Of a stretch of 64,000 nucleotides of DNA, positions 10,049-20,273 are shown one piece after another. Position 1 is the stretch's first letter. Each line of letters opens with the position of its first letter. The notes under the pieces are model-generated. The model saw only the letters and a list, made by a program, of their open reading frames with translations. It was not told the origin of the DNA and ran no database searches. Source of the stretch: Hyphomicrobiales bacterium (GTDB lineage: Bacteria > Pseudomonadota > Alphaproteobacteria > Rhizobiales > Rhizobiaceae); the NCBI GenBank assembly GCA_002401155.1, contig NVSG01000002.1, positions 655,462 to 719,461 of the forward strand, given 5' to 3'. Both the position numbers and the translations under genes were made by a program.

Positions 10049-10777
10049 GTGTCGACCACAAGCCTTGAAAGAGGAAAGCGCCGTTTCGGCGTGTTGGAAA
10101 AACGACTGGGTTTCGTCTTCAATGATTATGAAAATCTTGAACGGGCGTTGACCCACGCAAGTGTGCGCAAAAAAACCGATGACAAATTTCACTATGAGCG
10201 GTTGGAATTTCTTGGCGACCGGGTTTTAGGCCTTGCCATTGCCCAAATGATCCATGTGGAATTTCCCGATGCTGATGAGGGCGAATTATCACTACGCCTG
10301 AACGCCATGGTAAAAGGCAGTACGCTGGCGCAAATTTCTGATAAGCTTGGCTTGCATGAATTCATTCGCACTGGCGGTGACCTCAAAGAATTGAAGGGCA
10401 AGCGCATGCAGTCTGTGCGTGCCGATGTGCTTGAAGCGTTGATTGCTTCGATCTTTCTTGATAGCGGGTTAGAGGCATCTACTGCATTCATCGAGCGTTT
10501 TTGGGTTGATAGAATCCATGATGATGCAGGTGCCGAACGTGATTCAAAAACAGCGCTTCAGGAATGGGCTCACGCAAACCGTTTAGGAACGCCAGTGTAT
10601 TCTGAATTAAAACGCACCGGACCTGACCATGACCCGGAATTTACCGTTGGCGTGGTCGTAAAAGAACGCAATGAATGCACCGGCATGGGGCGCTCAAAAA
10701 GAGCCGCCGAGCAAGTGGCGGCAGGCGCCATGCTGGTACAAGAAGGCGTATGGAAAAAATCAAAGGCAGTCGTATGA
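10049..10777 (+). CDS. rnc: Ribonuclease III
   Basis: Double-strand-specific endoribonuclease for rRNA and mRNA processing. From a GTG start at 10049 (AGAGGA upstream, 4 nt after lepB) the protein has 242 residues. The catalytic domain contains RLEFLGDRVLGL (Glu53, Asp57) and RADVLEALIASIF (Asp126, Glu129). A double-stranded RNA binding domain fills about 168-238. A longer open frame begins upstream inside lepB, but the GTG gives the normal family length. The stop overlaps the era start as ATGA, indicating coupled translation. Confidence 0.95.
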   Translation: MSTTSLERGKRRFGVLEKRLGFVFNDYENLERALTHASVRKKTDDKFHYERLEFLGDRVLGLAIAQMIHVEFPDADEGELSLRLNAMVKGSTLAQISDKLGLHEFIRTGGDLKELKGKRMQSVRADVLEALIASIFLDSGLEASTAFIERFWVDRIHDDAGAERDSKTALQEWAHANRLGTPVYSELKRTGPDHDPEFTVGVVVKERNECTGMGRSKRAAEQVAAGAMLVQEGVWKKSKAVV

Positions 10778-11724
10778 GTGAAGAACCCACAAACACAGTA
10801 GATACAACAGAGACCAAAACCAGCGAGCATCCGACAAAATCGGGCTTTGTTGCGCTGATTGGCGCACCCAATGCTGGTAAATCCACTTTGATGAACCTGT
10901 TGGTGGGCGCGAAAGTATCCATCGTTACCCATAAAGTGCAGACCACGCGGGCGATCATGCGCGGCATTGCCATGCAGGATAATTGCCAGATCATTTTTGT
11001 CGACACACCGGGAATTTTTAAACCCCGCCGCAAGCTCGATGAAGCGATGGTCACCACCGCATGGGGCGGTGCAAAGGACGCCGATATCACCGTATTCCTG
11101 CTCGACGTGGAGCGCGGTATCACCGATGATTTACCCCGTATTCTTCAGGGCGTTAACAATATTCCGGGCAGAAAGGTTTTGCTGCTCAACAAGATCGACC
11201 AAATTCAGCGCGATAAGTTGCTCGCCCTTTCGGAAGCTGCCAATGGCATGGCGGAGTTTGATGCGACCTTTATGATGTCAGCGCTGAAAGGCGATGGCCG
11301 CGAAGAATTCATGCAATATCTGGTCGATAATCTACCCGAGGGGCCACTTCTTTATCCAGAAGATCAAATCTCCGATATACCCATGCGCCAGTTGGCAGCC
11401 GAAATCACTCGCGAAAAACTCTTTCTTCGCCTGCATCAGGAATTGCCCTACGCATCCCATGTGGAAACGGAAAACTGGACGGAAAAAGACGATGGTTCGG
11501 TGAAAATCGAGCAGGCCATCTATATTGAGCGCGATAGCCAAAAGAAAATCCTGATCGGCAAGAATGGCGCAACCATCAAGGCCATCTCCATGGCCGCCCG
11601 CAAGGAAATCGGCGAGATTCTCGATCAGACCGTGCATTTATTCCTGTTTGTGAAAGTGCGCGAAAATTGGGGCAATGACCCCGAGCGCTTCCGCGAAATG
11701 GGCCTTGAATTTCCCCGTAAATAG
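10774..11724 (+). CDS. era: GTPase Era
   Basis: GTPase that binds the 3' end of 16S rRNA and checks 30S maturation. From ATG at 10774 (overlapping the rnc stop) it has 316 residues, with an N-terminal extension of about 22 residues rich in Thr and Glu. G1 is GAPNAGKST at 30-38, G3 is VDTPG and G4 is NKID. The C-terminal KH domain has GKNGATIKAIS. An earlier in-frame ATG at 10750 is possible but gives a longer odd N-terminus. Confidence 0.95.
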   Translation: MSEEPTNTVDTTETKTSEHPTKSGFVALIGAPNAGKSTLMNLLVGAKVSIVTHKVQTTRAIMRGIAMQDNCQIIFVDTPGIFKPRRKLDEAMVTTAWGGAKDADITVFLLDVERGITDDLPRILQGVNNIPGRKVLLLNKIDQIQRDKLLALSEAANGMAEFDATFMMSALKGDGREEFMQYLVDNLPEGPLLYPEDQISDIPMRQLAAEITREKLFLRLHQELPYASHVETENWTEKDDGSVKIEQAIYIERDSQKKILIGKNGATIKAISMAARKEIGEILDQTVHLFLFVKVRENWGNDPERFREMGLEFPRK

Positions 11725-11738
11725 CGCACAATTGATCC

Positions 11739-12482
11739 ATGCAATGGAGCGATGAAGGTCTGATTCTTGGTGTGCGTCGTCATGGCGAAAGCAGCGTTAT
11801 CGCAGAAGTGATGACGCCGGATCGTGGTCGTCATTTGGGCATTGTGCGCGGCGGACGATCTTCGCGAATGCGCCCCGTATTACAGCCCGGAAATTCTGTC
11901 ATAGTAAGCTGGCGCGCACGTCTTGAAGAGCATTTGGGCGCTTTCATCATTGAACCTGAGACCCTTCGCGCCGCGAGCCTCATGGAAAGCTCCCTCGGAA
12001 TTTACGGCGTTCAAACCCTTGCCGGGCATTTTCGCCTGCTGCCGGAACGCGACCCGCATCTGGCTCTCTACCGGGCGGGGTTGGTCATTCTCGATCATCT
12101 GGAAGTGCCGGAAATAGCCGCCCAACTCATGGTTCGCTTCGAACTGGCATTGCTTGAGGAACTGGGCTTCGGGCTTGATTTAGGTAAATGCGCCGCCACC
12201 GGAACCACCAAAGAACTGATCTATGTTTCGCCAAAATCAGGACGCGCTGTCAGCAAGGATGCCGGCGCAAACTGGGCCGATAAAATGTTGGCTTTGCCGC
12301 CATTTTTACGAATTTTAACAGAGCCATTATCCCAGCACCCAAGCCATTCCGATTTGTCCAATGGCTTGGAGCTAACCCGGTTTTTCCTCGACCGACACAT
12401 CTATCTGCCAAGAGGCTTACGCCCCCCCGACGAGAGGGCAGGGTTCATAAAAACCATAGAAAAGGCCTTCGCCGCAGCTTAG
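11739..12482 (+). CDS. recO: DNA repair protein RecO
   Basis: Mediator that helps load RecA on SSB-coated DNA in the RecFOR pathway. The 247-residue protein starts with the typical OB-fold sequence [24 protein letters not shown] and continues with [19 protein letters not shown]. The helical C-terminal part contains [22 protein letters not shown], a zinc-region position in many RecO proteins. It follows era by 14 nt, as is usual. Its stop overlaps the stop of the convergent MFS gene by 4 nt. Confidence 0.94.
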   Translation: MQWSDEGLILGVRRHGESSVIAEVMTPDRGRHLGIVRGGRSSRMRPVLQPGNSVIVSWRARLEEHLGAFIIEPETLRAASLMESSLGIYGVQTLAGHFRLLPERDPHLALYRAGLVILDHLEVPEIAAQLMVRFELALLEELGFGLDLGKCAATGTTKELIYVSPKSGRAVSKDAGANWADKMLALPPFLRILTEPLSQHPSHSDLSNGLELTRFFLDRHIYLPRGLRPPDERAGFIKTIEKAFAAA

Positions 12483-13693
12483 CCAACAGCATAGCGCCCT
12501 TGCGGTACTTCTTTGATCGGCCAGTGCACGGCAGCAGCAGCAAGACCTGCCACGACCGAACTCCACCACATCAGATCGTATGAACCCGTGGCATCAAATA
12601 TTTTTCCGCCGAGCCAAATGCCAAGGAACGAACCGACCTGATGGGAAAAGAACACAAAGCCGAACAGCATCGACATATAGCGTGTGCCAAACATCACCTT
12701 CACCAGCCCCTGCGTTGGTGGCACCGTTGAGAGCCATAAGACACCCATGCCCGCCGAAAATATAATCACCGATAAGGAACTGATCGGCGTCAGAACAAAG
12801 ATCGTAATGATGACCGCGCGGCCGACATAAATGAAACTCAAAATATATCTTTTGGGCATCCGCATCATCAGCGTGCCGGCAAGAATAGCGCCGAAAATAT
12901 TAAACAGCCCGATAATGCCAATCGACCAACGCGCCAATGATAGATCAAGACCAAGATCAACAATATATGAAGGCATATGCACCGTGATAAAGGCCACGTG
13001 ATAACCGCAAACAAAAAACCCAAAGGTCAAAAGCCGGTAAGAGCGGTGGCTGAAAGCTTCAACAATCGCCTCGCGAATCGTTTGATCCGCCCGACCATCC
13101 TCGGTTTTGATTTCTGGTTTTCCACGCAAGGGGTACACCAGCAAAGGCACAAAGGCGACGCAGGCAGCGAGGAAATAGAGCGTAATCACATAGCCATATT
13201 GTTCAAGGAAAGCATTGCCGATGGGAGAGAACAGGAATTGTCCGGCGGAGCCTGATGCCGTGCCCAAACCAAAGGCAATGCCATGGTAGCGCTCCGGCAA
13301 AAGCCGGGCAAATGCAGCGATAATCAGGAAGAACGCGCTGGACGCGACACCAATTCCCACCAGCACACCTGCTGACAAAGTGAGCGTGGTAATATCGGTG
13401 GTCTGAGACATGATCAGCAGCCCGACCACATAAAACACCACACCAAAAATCAAGGTTCGAGCGGTGCCATATTTATCGGCAACCATGCCCACAAACGGCT
13501 GGGCAATGCCCCAGACCAGATTTTGGATGGCAATCGCAAAAGCGAATCCTTCGCGGCTCCAGCCATTGGCATCGGTCATTGGAACCATGAAAAACCCGAA
13601 GATTGAACGTGGCCCAAAGGCAAGCATGCCGACTAGGCAACCTATTGCAATGATTGACCAAACTTTGGTTTTGCTCATATTTTCCGTCGACAT
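12479..13693 (-). CDS. MFS transporter, monocarboxylate/OFA-like
   Basis: Twelve-helix major facilitator carrier in the inner membrane; the substrate is not predictable from sequence. Of 404 residues, the first half has [18 protein letters not shown] in helix 1 and the loop 2-3 motif [13 protein letters not shown], a form of the MFS G-x-x-x-D-(R/K) signature. Helix 11 to 12 ends in [13 protein letters not shown]. The overall pattern resembles the monocarboxylate and oxalate/formate (OFA) subgroups. Starts at 13693 or at an internal ATG at 13678 (GGAAAAT upstream) are both plausible. It is convergent with recO and monocistronic. Confidence 0.83.
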   Translation of the reverse strand: MSTENMSKTKVWSIIAIGCLVGMLAFGPRSIFGFFMVPMTDANGWSREGFAFAIAIQNLVWGIAQPFVGMVADKYGTARTLIFGVVFYVVGLLIMSQTTDITTLTLSAGVLVGIGVASSAFFLIIAAFARLLPERYHGIAFGLGTASGSAGQFLFSPIGNAFLEQYGYVITLYFLAACVAFVPLLVYPLRGKPEIKTEDGRADQTIREAIVEAFSHRSYRLLTFGFFVCGYHVAFITVHMPSYIVDLGLDLSLARWSIGIIGLFNIFGAILAGTLMMRMPKRYILSFIYVGRAVIITIFVLTPISSLSVIIFSAGMGVLWLSTVPPTQGLVKVMFGTRYMSMLFGFVFFSHQVGSFLGIWLGGKIFDATGSYDLMWWSSVVAGLAAAAVHWPIKEVPQGRYAVG

Positions 13694-13791
13694 CTCGATG
13701 ACCTTATTTATTTCAACTTTCGGAAGGTATAAGTTTGGCGCGCCACATCAAGTGAATTTTATTGATCGATAATTTGGAGGGAGGCAACCGG

Positions 13792-14070
13792 TTGTTTTTC
13801 AATCTCGATTTGATTTTCGAACGCCCTGTCACCTTCCTCTTCATGGCTGGGATGTTTTGCTATGTGCTCTTCACCTATCTGATGGATTTATTTGGAAAAA
13901 AGCATGGGAATATGTGGCATGGGGAATTGCCAAACAACAAACCAATCAACCGGCGCCTGCGGCAATGGTTTGGATATCCGTTCTTTTTGGTCATAATTGC
14001 CGTTGGTCTTGCGGGTTTTGTGGACAATAAAGTTTGGATTTTTCTGGGAATCGCTGGGCGTTTTGGCTGA
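13792..14070 (+). CDS. Small membrane protein, unknown
   Basis: I do not recognise this protein. TTG at 13792 is preceded by a strong Shine-Dalgarno (GGAGGGAGG, 6 nt spacing), which decides the start and gives 92 residues; a TTG at 13762 has no such site. Two membrane helices are visible (VTFLFMAGMFCYVLFTYLMDLF and FFLVIIAVGLAGFV), with a polar, basic loop between them. It lies between the MFS gene and nadA. The function is unknown. Confidence 0.6.
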   Translation: MFFNLDLIFERPVTFLFMAGMFCYVLFTYLMDLFGKKHGNMWHGELPNNKPINRRLRQWFGYPFFLVIIAVGLAGFVDNKVWIFLGIAGRFG

Positions 14071-14141
14071 TTTCGATAAAAACCATCCACAGCATTGATT
14101 GCTAACCCTTGAATTCAGTTGCAAAACTAGTTAAATAATAA

Positions 14142-14158
14142 TTGTCCTTCGCGGACAT
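14142..14158. promoter_or_regulatory. Palindrome upstream of nadA (probable NadQ operator)
   Basis: TGTCC-TTCGC-GGACA is a perfect 5-bp inverted repeat with a 5-bp centre at 14143-14157, about 77 bp upstream of nadA. The neighbouring nadQ gene encodes the repressor known to control NAD synthesis genes in alphaproteobacteria, so this is the natural operator candidate. The match to a NadQ consensus is inferred from position and symmetry and was not compared with a matrix. Confidence 0.55.
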
Positions 14159-14233
14159 GTTTTTTCACCCACCTTATGCTCAATTTGAGTATAAATCAAT
14201 TTTATGACAGGTGGGCAAAGCTGGGAGATGGAT

Positions 14234-15325
14234 ATGGCTGATATTCTGGAAGTAGAAGTCGGAAATGCAAAAGCAGTTTCTTCGCCCAAAACGGCTGAAG
14301 AGCGCTTCGGTCAATTGCCCATGCCATCTTTAGAGTACACTGAGGAAGTGGCACGGGAAACCGCGCCTCTCTATGAACTCGTGCGTCATCACATCCCGGA
14401 AATTGAATGGCCAGTCCACGCGCCTTATGTTTATGCAATCAATAAGCTGAAAAAACAGCGCAATGCGGTAATCCTTGCACACAATTATCAAACGCCGGAA
14501 ATCTATCACTGCGTTGCCGATATCAAGGGTGATAGCCTACAGCTTGCAGCCGAAGCGGGCATAGTGGATGAAGAAATCATCATCCAGTGCGGCGTGCATT
14601 TCATGGCGGAAACGTCAAAATTGCTGAACCCGGAAAAAACTGTTCTTATCCCAGATTCCAAGGCTGGCTGCTCACTGGCGGAATCGATCACCGGTGCTGA
14701 TATCCGCCTGTTGCGCGAAGCCCATCCCGGCGTGCCGATCATCACCTATGTGAACACCTCGGCAGAGGTGAAGGCCGAAAGTGATATTTGCTGCACATCC
14801 TCCAATGCCGTGCATGTGGTGGAAAGCATGGGGACTGATACAGTATTCCTGATCCCCGACGAATATCTGGCCCAGAACATTGCCAAACAAACCAAAGTAA
14901 AAATCCTCACATGGAAGGGCCATTGCGAAGTGCATGAACGCTTCACACCGGAAGAATTGCTGGCCTATAAAGCGGCTGATCCCGGCCTGCAAATTATCGG
15001 TCATCCCGAATGCCCGCCCGAAGTGGTGGACGTTTGCGACTATTCAGGTTCCACCGCTGGCATGATCGAATATGCCCGGGGTCAGAAACCCGGCGCACGC
15101 GTGATGCTGGTGACCGAATGCTCCATGGCAGCTAACATAGAAGCAGAAGTAAAAGGCGTTGAATTCATCAAGCCCTGCAATCTTTGCCCCCACATGAAGC
15201 GTATCACCTTGCCGAAAATTCTCGACAGTCTGGTTTATATGCGCGAGGAAGTTCTGGTTGATCCAGTGCTTGCCAAAAGAGCAAAACGCGCTGTTGAACG
15301 CATGGTGAATTTGAAAAGCAACTAA
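14234..15325 (+). CDS. nadA: Quinolinate synthase
   Basis: [4Fe-4S] enzyme that condenses iminoaspartate with dihydroxyacetone phosphate to give quinolinate, the first cyclic intermediate of de novo NAD synthesis. The three cluster cysteines sit in [12 protein letters not shown], in GHPECPPEV and in [11 protein letters not shown]. The domain pattern [16 protein letters not shown] and SSNAVHVV is typical. Starts at 14204, 14228 and 14234 are in frame. I chose 14234 because GGGAG lies 6 nt upstream, whereas 14204 has no ribosome site. nadB begins 2 nt after the stop. Confidence 0.94.
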   Translation: MADILEVEVGNAKAVSSPKTAEERFGQLPMPSLEYTEEVARETAPLYELVRHHIPEIEWPVHAPYVYAINKLKKQRNAVILAHNYQTPEIYHCVADIKGDSLQLAAEAGIVDEEIIIQCGVHFMAETSKLLNPEKTVLIPDSKAGCSLAESITGADIRLLREAHPGVPIITYVNTSAEVKAESDICCTSSNAVHVVESMGTDTVFLIPDEYLAQNIAKQTKVKILTWKGHCEVHERFTPEELLAYKAADPGLQIIGHPECPPEVVDVCDYSGSTAGMIEYARGQKPGARVMLVTECSMAANIEAEVKGVEFIKPCNLCPHMKRITLPKILDSLVYMREEVLVDPVLAKRAKRAVERMVNLKSN

Positions 15326-15327
15326 AA

Positions 15328-16935
15328 ATGGCCCCCATCGCGCCCAAACAAGCAGAACTGTTCTCGCCTGATGCCTTTGCTGATTCTGATGATGTCATCA
15401 TCATCGGCGGCGGTCTGGCCGGTCTTTTTTGCGCATTGAAAATGGCACCGCGTGCGGTAACCGTGCTCGCCGCAGCCCCGATTGGTACGGGTGCATCTTC
15501 GGCATGGGCGCAGGCTGGTATTGCCGCCGCTGTTTCCAAAGGCGATACGGTTGATAAGCATCTGGCAGATACCCTTGAAGCTGGCGCAGGCATCGTCGAC
15601 GAAAACATTGCCGCTCTGATGGTTGGTCAGGCCGCGGACCGCATTCACGATCTACTCGAATATGGCGTTCCCTTCGATACCGATCTGGAAGGCCGCTTGA
15701 TAACTTCGCGCGAAGCAGCTCACTCAGAAAACCGCGTGGTGCGCGTCAAAGGCGACATGGCCGGAAAAGCCATCATGGGGGCTCTTGTAAGCGCCGTTCA
15801 CAACACCCCGTCCATTCGCTTACTTGAAGGTTATGTGGCCGAAGAACTGGTAATGTCCAGCAAGCAGCAGGTCGCAGGCCTGATTGCACGCCCTGATGAA
15901 GGCCGCTCCCAAACCCGCATAGAACTCAAAGCCCGCGCGGTAGTGATCGCCACTGGCGGTGTTGGCGCACTCTATGAAGTAACCACCAATCCAAAACAGG
16001 CACGCGGCGGCGGCGCAGGCATGGCAGCACGGGCAGGGGCGGTGATCGCCGATCCTGAATTCGTGCAGTTCCACCCCACCGCAATCAATGTGGGCAAAGA
16101 CCCGGCACCGCTGGCAACAGAAGCACTGCGCGGAGAAGGTTGCACATTGCACAATGACGCAGGTGAACGCTTCATGGTAGCCATCGACGAAGACGCCGAA
16201 ATGGCCCCGCGCGATATCGTCGCCCGCGCCATATTCGAAGAAGTAACATCCGGCAGAGGCGCTTGGCTCGATTGCACCAAAGCTGTTGGCGACCATTTCG
16301 AGGACGAGTTTCCCACGGTCTTTGGCTATTGTCAGGACGCAGGGATTGATCCTTCAAAAGAACGCATACCGGTTATTCCGGCAGTGCATTACCACATGGG
16401 CGGTATTTTGACCGATGCCGATGGACGCACATCGCTTGATGGTCTTTGGGCTTGCGGCGAGGTTACCTCCACCGGTGCTCATGGTGCCAATCGTCTGGCT
16501 TCCAACTCTCTGCTTGAGGCGGTGGTTTTCTCTTCTCGCATTGCCGATGATATTGTCGAACATTTGCCGGTCAGCGAATTGCATCCCATTGGCCAAAGAA
16601 GCGGTCCGGAAGATACAACGGAACCCAGCCCTGAAAACCTGAAAAAGCTTCGTGCCACCATGAGCAAATATGTCGGTGTAATACGTACCGCCGAGGGTAT
16701 GAAAAAGGCCATCTCTATCATTGTGGAATTATCCGAGAAAAGTAACTCCTCACGTTTCGCCAACACGATTACCACGGCCAAGATGATAACGGTTGCAGCC
16801 CTATTGCGCGAGGAAAGCAGGGGCGGGCATTTCCGTACCGATTTCCCGGATCCGGTAGAAAGCTGGAAACGGCGAACTTTCCTCACCCTTGCTGAAGTCG
16901 AAAAAGCAATCGAAGAAATATGTGAGACAGCATGA
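15328..16935 (+). CDS. nadB: L-aspartate oxidase
   Basis: FAD enzyme that oxidises L-aspartate to iminoaspartate, the substrate of NadA. The 535-residue protein begins with a Rossmann FAD motif [12 protein letters not shown] at about 23-34. Active-site segments include [26 protein letters not shown] and the HMGG substrate loop. The FAD-contacting [26 protein letters not shown] precedes the helical C-terminal domain. It is the middle gene of nadABC, starting 2 nt after nadA and overlapping nadC by 4 nt (ATGA). Confidence 0.95.
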   Translation: MAPIAPKQAELFSPDAFADSDDVIIIGGGLAGLFCALKMAPRAVTVLAAAPIGTGASSAWAQAGIAAAVSKGDTVDKHLADTLEAGAGIVDENIAALMVGQAADRIHDLLEYGVPFDTDLEGRLITSREAAHSENRVVRVKGDMAGKAIMGALVSAVHNTPSIRLLEGYVAEELVMSSKQQVAGLIARPDEGRSQTRIELKARAVVIATGGVGALYEVTTNPKQARGGGAGMAARAGAVIADPEFVQFHPTAINVGKDPAPLATEALRGEGCTLHNDAGERFMVAIDEDAEMAPRDIVARAIFEEVTSGRGAWLDCTKAVGDHFEDEFPTVFGYCQDAGIDPSKERIPVIPAVHYHMGGILTDADGRTSLDGLWACGEVTSTGAHGANRLASNSLLEAVVFSSRIADDIVEHLPVSELHPIGQRSGPEDTTEPSPENLKKLRATMSKYVGVIRTAEGMKKAISIIVELSEKSNSSRFANTITTAKMITVAALLREESRGGHFRTDFPDPVESWKRRTFLTLAEVEKAIEEICETA

Positions 16936-17807
16936 GTGATAATCTGACCCCATACCTTTCGCCAATCCTGATCGAAGAGGCTGTGCGTGCAGCGCTGCTG
17001 GAAGATTTGGGCGATGCCGGTGATATCACCACCAACTCGACCATTCCCGCTGATGCAACGGCCATTGCGACCATGTCCACCAGAGAAGACGGTATTCTCT
17101 CCGGCATGGATTTGGCCAAGGCCACATTCGCTGCGATGGATAAAACAGTTGATTTCAAAATTCTAGCCAGCGATACCACCCGCATCTCAGCAGGCACAAA
17201 AGTCGCGCAGATCAGCGGCAATGCCCGTTCGATCCTTTCATCAGAACGGGTCGCCCTGAACTATCTGATGCGCATGTCTGGTATCGCCACTTACACCGCC
17301 AAATTTCAGGATTTGATTTCCCATACCCACGCCAAAGTCTGCGACACCCGCAAAACCATTCCGGGCCATCGTGCCTTTGATAAATATGCGGTGAAATGCG
17401 GCGGCGGTTCAAACCACCGTTTTGGACTTTATGATGCGATACTGATCAAGGACAACCACATAGCCATTGCTGGCGGTGTGGAACTGGCCATCAACCGCGC
17501 CCGCGCCTATGCCGGGCATTTGGTGCAGGTGGAAGTAGAAGTCGATACGCTCGAACAATTGACCGAGGCATTGAAAGCCAAACCGGATGCGGTGTTGCTC
17601 GACAACATGTCTCCAGAAATGCTTGTTAAAGCTGTCGAATATAACAACACGGTAGATGGTGGTCGCACCAAGCTGGAAGCCTCCGGCAACGTCAATATCG
17701 ATACGGTCAAAGTCATCGCAGAAACTGGCGTCGATTATATCTCCACCAGCAAAATTACCATGGCAGCACCGACCCTTGATCTGGGTCTGGATATCGCGAT
17801 TTCCTAA
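16932..17807 (+). CDS. nadC: Nicotinate-nucleotide pyrophosphorylase
   Basis: Quinolinate phosphoribosyltransferase; converts quinolinate and PRPP to nicotinate mononucleotide with CO2 release. The 291-residue protein has the QPRTase N-terminal domain ([14 protein letters not shown]) and barrel motifs [38 protein letters not shown] and [10 protein letters not shown] near the phosphate site. The start overlaps the nadB stop. Its stop overlaps the nadQ stop by 4 nt on the opposite strand (CTAA). Confidence 0.95.
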   Translation: MSDNLTPYLSPILIEEAVRAALLEDLGDAGDITTNSTIPADATAIATMSTREDGILSGMDLAKATFAAMDKTVDFKILASDTTRISAGTKVAQISGNARSILSSERVALNYLMRMSGIATYTAKFQDLISHTHAKVCDTRKTIPGHRAFDKYAVKCGGGSNHRFGLYDAILIKDNHIAIAGGVELAINRARAYAGHLVQVEVEVDTLEQLTEALKAKPDAVLLDNMSPEMLVKAVEYNNTVDGGRTKLEASGNVNIDTVKVIAETGVDYISTSKITMAAPTLDLGLDIAIS

Positions 17808-18787
17808 CCGCGCCCCACGCGCAAGCCGAGCATTGGCCGCTCTTCCACAATTTCACGCCTGAAGCGAAACAAGGCAGCAGGCCTGCCACCGGTACGCAAC
17901 GAGGTTGCACCAGTTGCTTCTACTAGCTTGGCTTTTTCAACAGTACGCCTGAAATTTTGCTTGTGAACTGCACGGCCAAAAATGCTCTCAACCGTTTGTT
18001 GCAATTCCAGCAAAGTGAATTCACTGGCCATCAGTTCAAACACCACCGGACGATAGCGCAATTTACTGCGCAGCCTCGCCATGGCGGTGGCCAGAATCCG
18101 ACGATGATCATACATCATCGATACACCCAATGGGCATTCGATATTTGTCTGTTTCACATGGCCATCGGAAACCACTTCCTCAAGCAATCGCGCCGAATAG
18201 AGCAATTCATAACGTTCCAGCACCAACTCATCTTCCCACGGTGCACCGTCCAGCCCGAACGCCATATGGACGCGAGCATCTGGCGACAACGCGCCGGTAC
18301 GTAGATTATGCTGTTGCGATTTCGCAGTGGATGCCTCCGCCCATTTGGTAAGGGCAGGTAAAATAGCTTCATCCAACAAGGCGGGCCTGCCCCCGCGCCA
18401 GTCTTCCCATGGCAGGAAATGATACCAGTTCTTCCATTTGCCACCGGAAAATTTCTCACCTGTGGAATCTTGCAATTGCGTCAGCGCCAGATATCCAACT
18501 GAAACCATATGGGGGAGTGGATCGGTCGGAGACTGGTGACGACCACGATCACCAAAAGTATAAAGTTGCTCGATATAACCTAGCTTGAGGGAGGTTTGCT
18601 CCTCAACAAAGCCTCGCAAACCAAGCTCCATGGTTCTGTGTGCCGGTGGATCAAACGGGCCGGAGGGCAAGGCATCGCTACAGGGTTGCTCAGGGCCGGG
18701 AATGCAGAGGATCATCGGTTGATAGTCCATCACCGCAACAATGGCCGCGTTCAACCCGATTTCAATTGCAGGGGAGGATGCGGTCAT
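17804..18787 (-). CDS. nadQ: NadQ-type NAD synthesis repressor
   Basis: Alphaproteobacterial NAD regulator (COG4111 type): a NUDIX-like ligand domain fused to a winged helix, known to repress nadABC. The 327-residue protein has an N-terminal NUDIX-like fold (AAIVAVMDYQPMILCIPG, GLRGFVEEQTSLKLGYIEQLYTFGDRGR) without a complete catalytic GX5EX7REUXEEXGU box, fitting a sensor. The C-terminal part is a DNA-binding wing (LQQTVESIFGRAVHKQNFRR, GGRPAALFRF). Its location convergent with nadABC supports the call. The start overlaps the HD gene stop (ATGA), so it is cotranscribed with ygfZ and the HD gene. Confidence 0.86.
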   Translation of the reverse strand: MTASSPAIEIGLNAAIVAVMDYQPMILCIPGPEQPCSDALPSGPFDPPAHRTMELGLRGFVEEQTSLKLGYIEQLYTFGDRGRHQSPTDPLPHMVSVGYLALTQLQDSTGEKFSGGKWKNWYHFLPWEDWRGGRPALLDEAILPALTKWAEASTAKSQQHNLRTGALSPDARVHMAFGLDGAPWEDELVLERYELLYSARLLEEVVSDGHVKQTNIECPLGVSMMYDHRRILATAMARLRSKLRYRPVVFELMASEFTLLELQQTVESIFGRAVHKQNFRRTVEKAKLVEATGATSLRTGGRPAALFRFRREIVEERPMLGLRVGRG

Positions 18788-19374
18788 ATCCGCTCATTAA
18801 TTTTTTTGAACAAGGCAAGGAATTTTGCCTGTGCCTGATCCGTTGGAATGGGTTTCAACTCAAGTCTGGCAGGAGAGATTCCACTTGGGCGCCCAAAGAA
18901 CTGCCTCCCTTCCTCTTCACTGAAACCGGCAAGTTGAGTCGCCTCGAAATAGGCGGCGATGGTGTCGGCTTTCTTGATAATTGGCTTCAATTTTTGCGGT
19001 GTCGTCGGCAATCCAAAGCGCAAATGAATGGCATTCAGAAGCCTTTCTTCAAGCGCTTTATAGTCACCGCCAACAGCAGCTTTAAAAGGCGAAATCAAAT
19101 CCCCGATCACATATTCTGGCGCATCATGCAGCAATGCCATCATCTCCCATTTGGGGCTGGCATCAGGTTTAAGTTTACAAAAAATCTGCCACACGAGAAT
19201 GGAATGTTGAGCAACCGAATAAGCATGCGATCCCTTGGTCTGTCCATTCCAGCGCGCCACACGGGCAAGGCCATGGGCGATATCTTCAAGTTCTACATCA
19301 AGGGCGGAAGGGTCCAGCAGATCAAGCCGGCGGCCCGATAACATTCTTTGCCATGCGCGTGGAGGTTTTGCCAT
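18784..19374 (-). CDS. HD-domain phosphohydrolase
   Basis: HD superfamily hydrolase resembling the YfbR-type 5'-deoxynucleotidases. The metal-binding residues are visible: His50 and His57 in SHAYSVAQHSI, His83-Asp84 in LLHDAPEYVIGD, and Asp92. The 196-residue length fits. It is the middle gene of ygfZ-HD-nadQ, with a 4-nt overlap to nadQ and a 10-nt gap to ygfZ. Nucleotide monophosphates are the likely substrates; a link to NAD metabolites is only suggested by the neighbourhood. Confidence 0.8.
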   Translation of the reverse strand: MAKPPRAWQRMLSGRRLDLLDPSALDVELEDIAHGLARVARWNGQTKGSHAYSVAQHSILVWQIFCKLKPDASPKWEMMALLHDAPEYVIGDLISPFKAAVGGDYKALEERLLNAIHLRFGLPTTPQKLKPIIKKADTIAAYFEATQLAGFSEEEGRQFFGRPSGISPARLELKPIPTDQAQAKFLALFKKINERI

Positions 19375-19384
19375 TGGGTATCAG

Positions 19385-20227
19385 TTACGCCTTTACGGGC
19401 CAGTCAAATTTAGCCCAGGATTGAATTTCAGCTTCGATAATAATATCGCCTGCCATCAAAGGAAGTCCCTCTTCTTTGGCCAAAACAATCCGGTCCAAAC
19501 GTAAGGTCGCAAGCCCGATATTGCCACTAATACTGCCAAGCGTACCAACAATTTTGCCGCCAGCGAGAACATCAGTGCCGCTTTCCGGCAGGTTCGAATC
19601 TGAATGTATTTTCAAAATGCGTTTTCGGGCAGTGCCGCGATGCTGCATCCGCGACACCACTTCCTGACCGACATAGCATCCTTTTTGAAAATCAACGCCG
19701 CCAAACTGATCCATCAGCGCTTCATGGGGGAAGGCGTCACCGAATTGGAAGTCCGCGCCGCCCTCTGGCAAGCCAAGAGATATCCGGTGCCGAGCATAAT
19801 CATCCCCGGTGGGTTGTGGAACGGCTTTGCAATAGTGCCGCTGTCCAGCTTCCTCAAGACGCGGGTCAGTGATGCTCAATGCATCATTGATTTCCAACGC
19901 GTCGCCCCAGCTTACCAGCACAGATTGAAACTCTTCTTCAAAGCCAATTTCAACCTTCCGCCGTAACCGATAAAACATCAATCGCTTGATGAAATCATCG
20001 CGAGATGCCCCATCGATATCGATTAAAAACCCATGCTCGTCACGAACAGCAAAGAAATCAAACAGGATTTTCCCCTGCGGTGAAAGAAGCGCACCAAACG
20101 CTGCCTGTTGCTCCTCCAGAACAAGCGCATCACAGGTTATCAACCCATTCAAAAAGTCGGCAGCTTCCTCGCCACCAATTCGAACGAGTTTTCTATTTTC
20201 TAATATTTGTGTGTGGGAATTTGTCAT
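19385..20227 (-). CDS. ygfZ: Folate-binding protein YgfZ
   Basis: GcvT-like tetrahydrofolate-binding protein of the CAF17/YgfZ family, needed for repair or assembly of some iron-sulfur enzymes. The signature KGCYVGQE with Cys184 is present, followed by SRMQHRGTARKR. The 280-residue length is typical. ATG at 20227 is preceded by a weak ribosome site. It leads the operon with the HD hydrolase and nadQ. One iron-sulfur enzyme that could benefit is the convergently encoded NadA, but that is inference. Confidence 0.88.
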   Translation of the reverse strand: MTNSHTQILENRKLVRIGGEEAADFLNGLITCDALVLEEQQAAFGALLSPQGKILFDFFAVRDEHGFLIDIDGASRDDFIKRLMFYRLRRKVEIGFEEEFQSVLVSWGDALEINDALSITDPRLEEAGQRHYCKAVPQPTGDDYARHRISLGLPEGGADFQFGDAFPHEALMDQFGGVDFQKGCYVGQEVVSRMQHRGTARKRILKIHSDSNLPESGTDVLAGGKIVGTLGSISGNIGLATLRLDRIVLAKEEGLPLMAGDIIIEAEIQSWAKFDWPVKA

Positions 20228-20273
20228 GCTTTGCCAATAGCAGAGTAGGTAACTTTGCTCAAGGAATGGCTTT

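Noticed and set aside
19588-19604. GGTTCGAATC, resembling a tRNA T-arm
   Set aside because: It lies inside ygfZ coding sequence; no acceptor stem, anticodon arm or D-arm is found at tRNA spacing on either strand.
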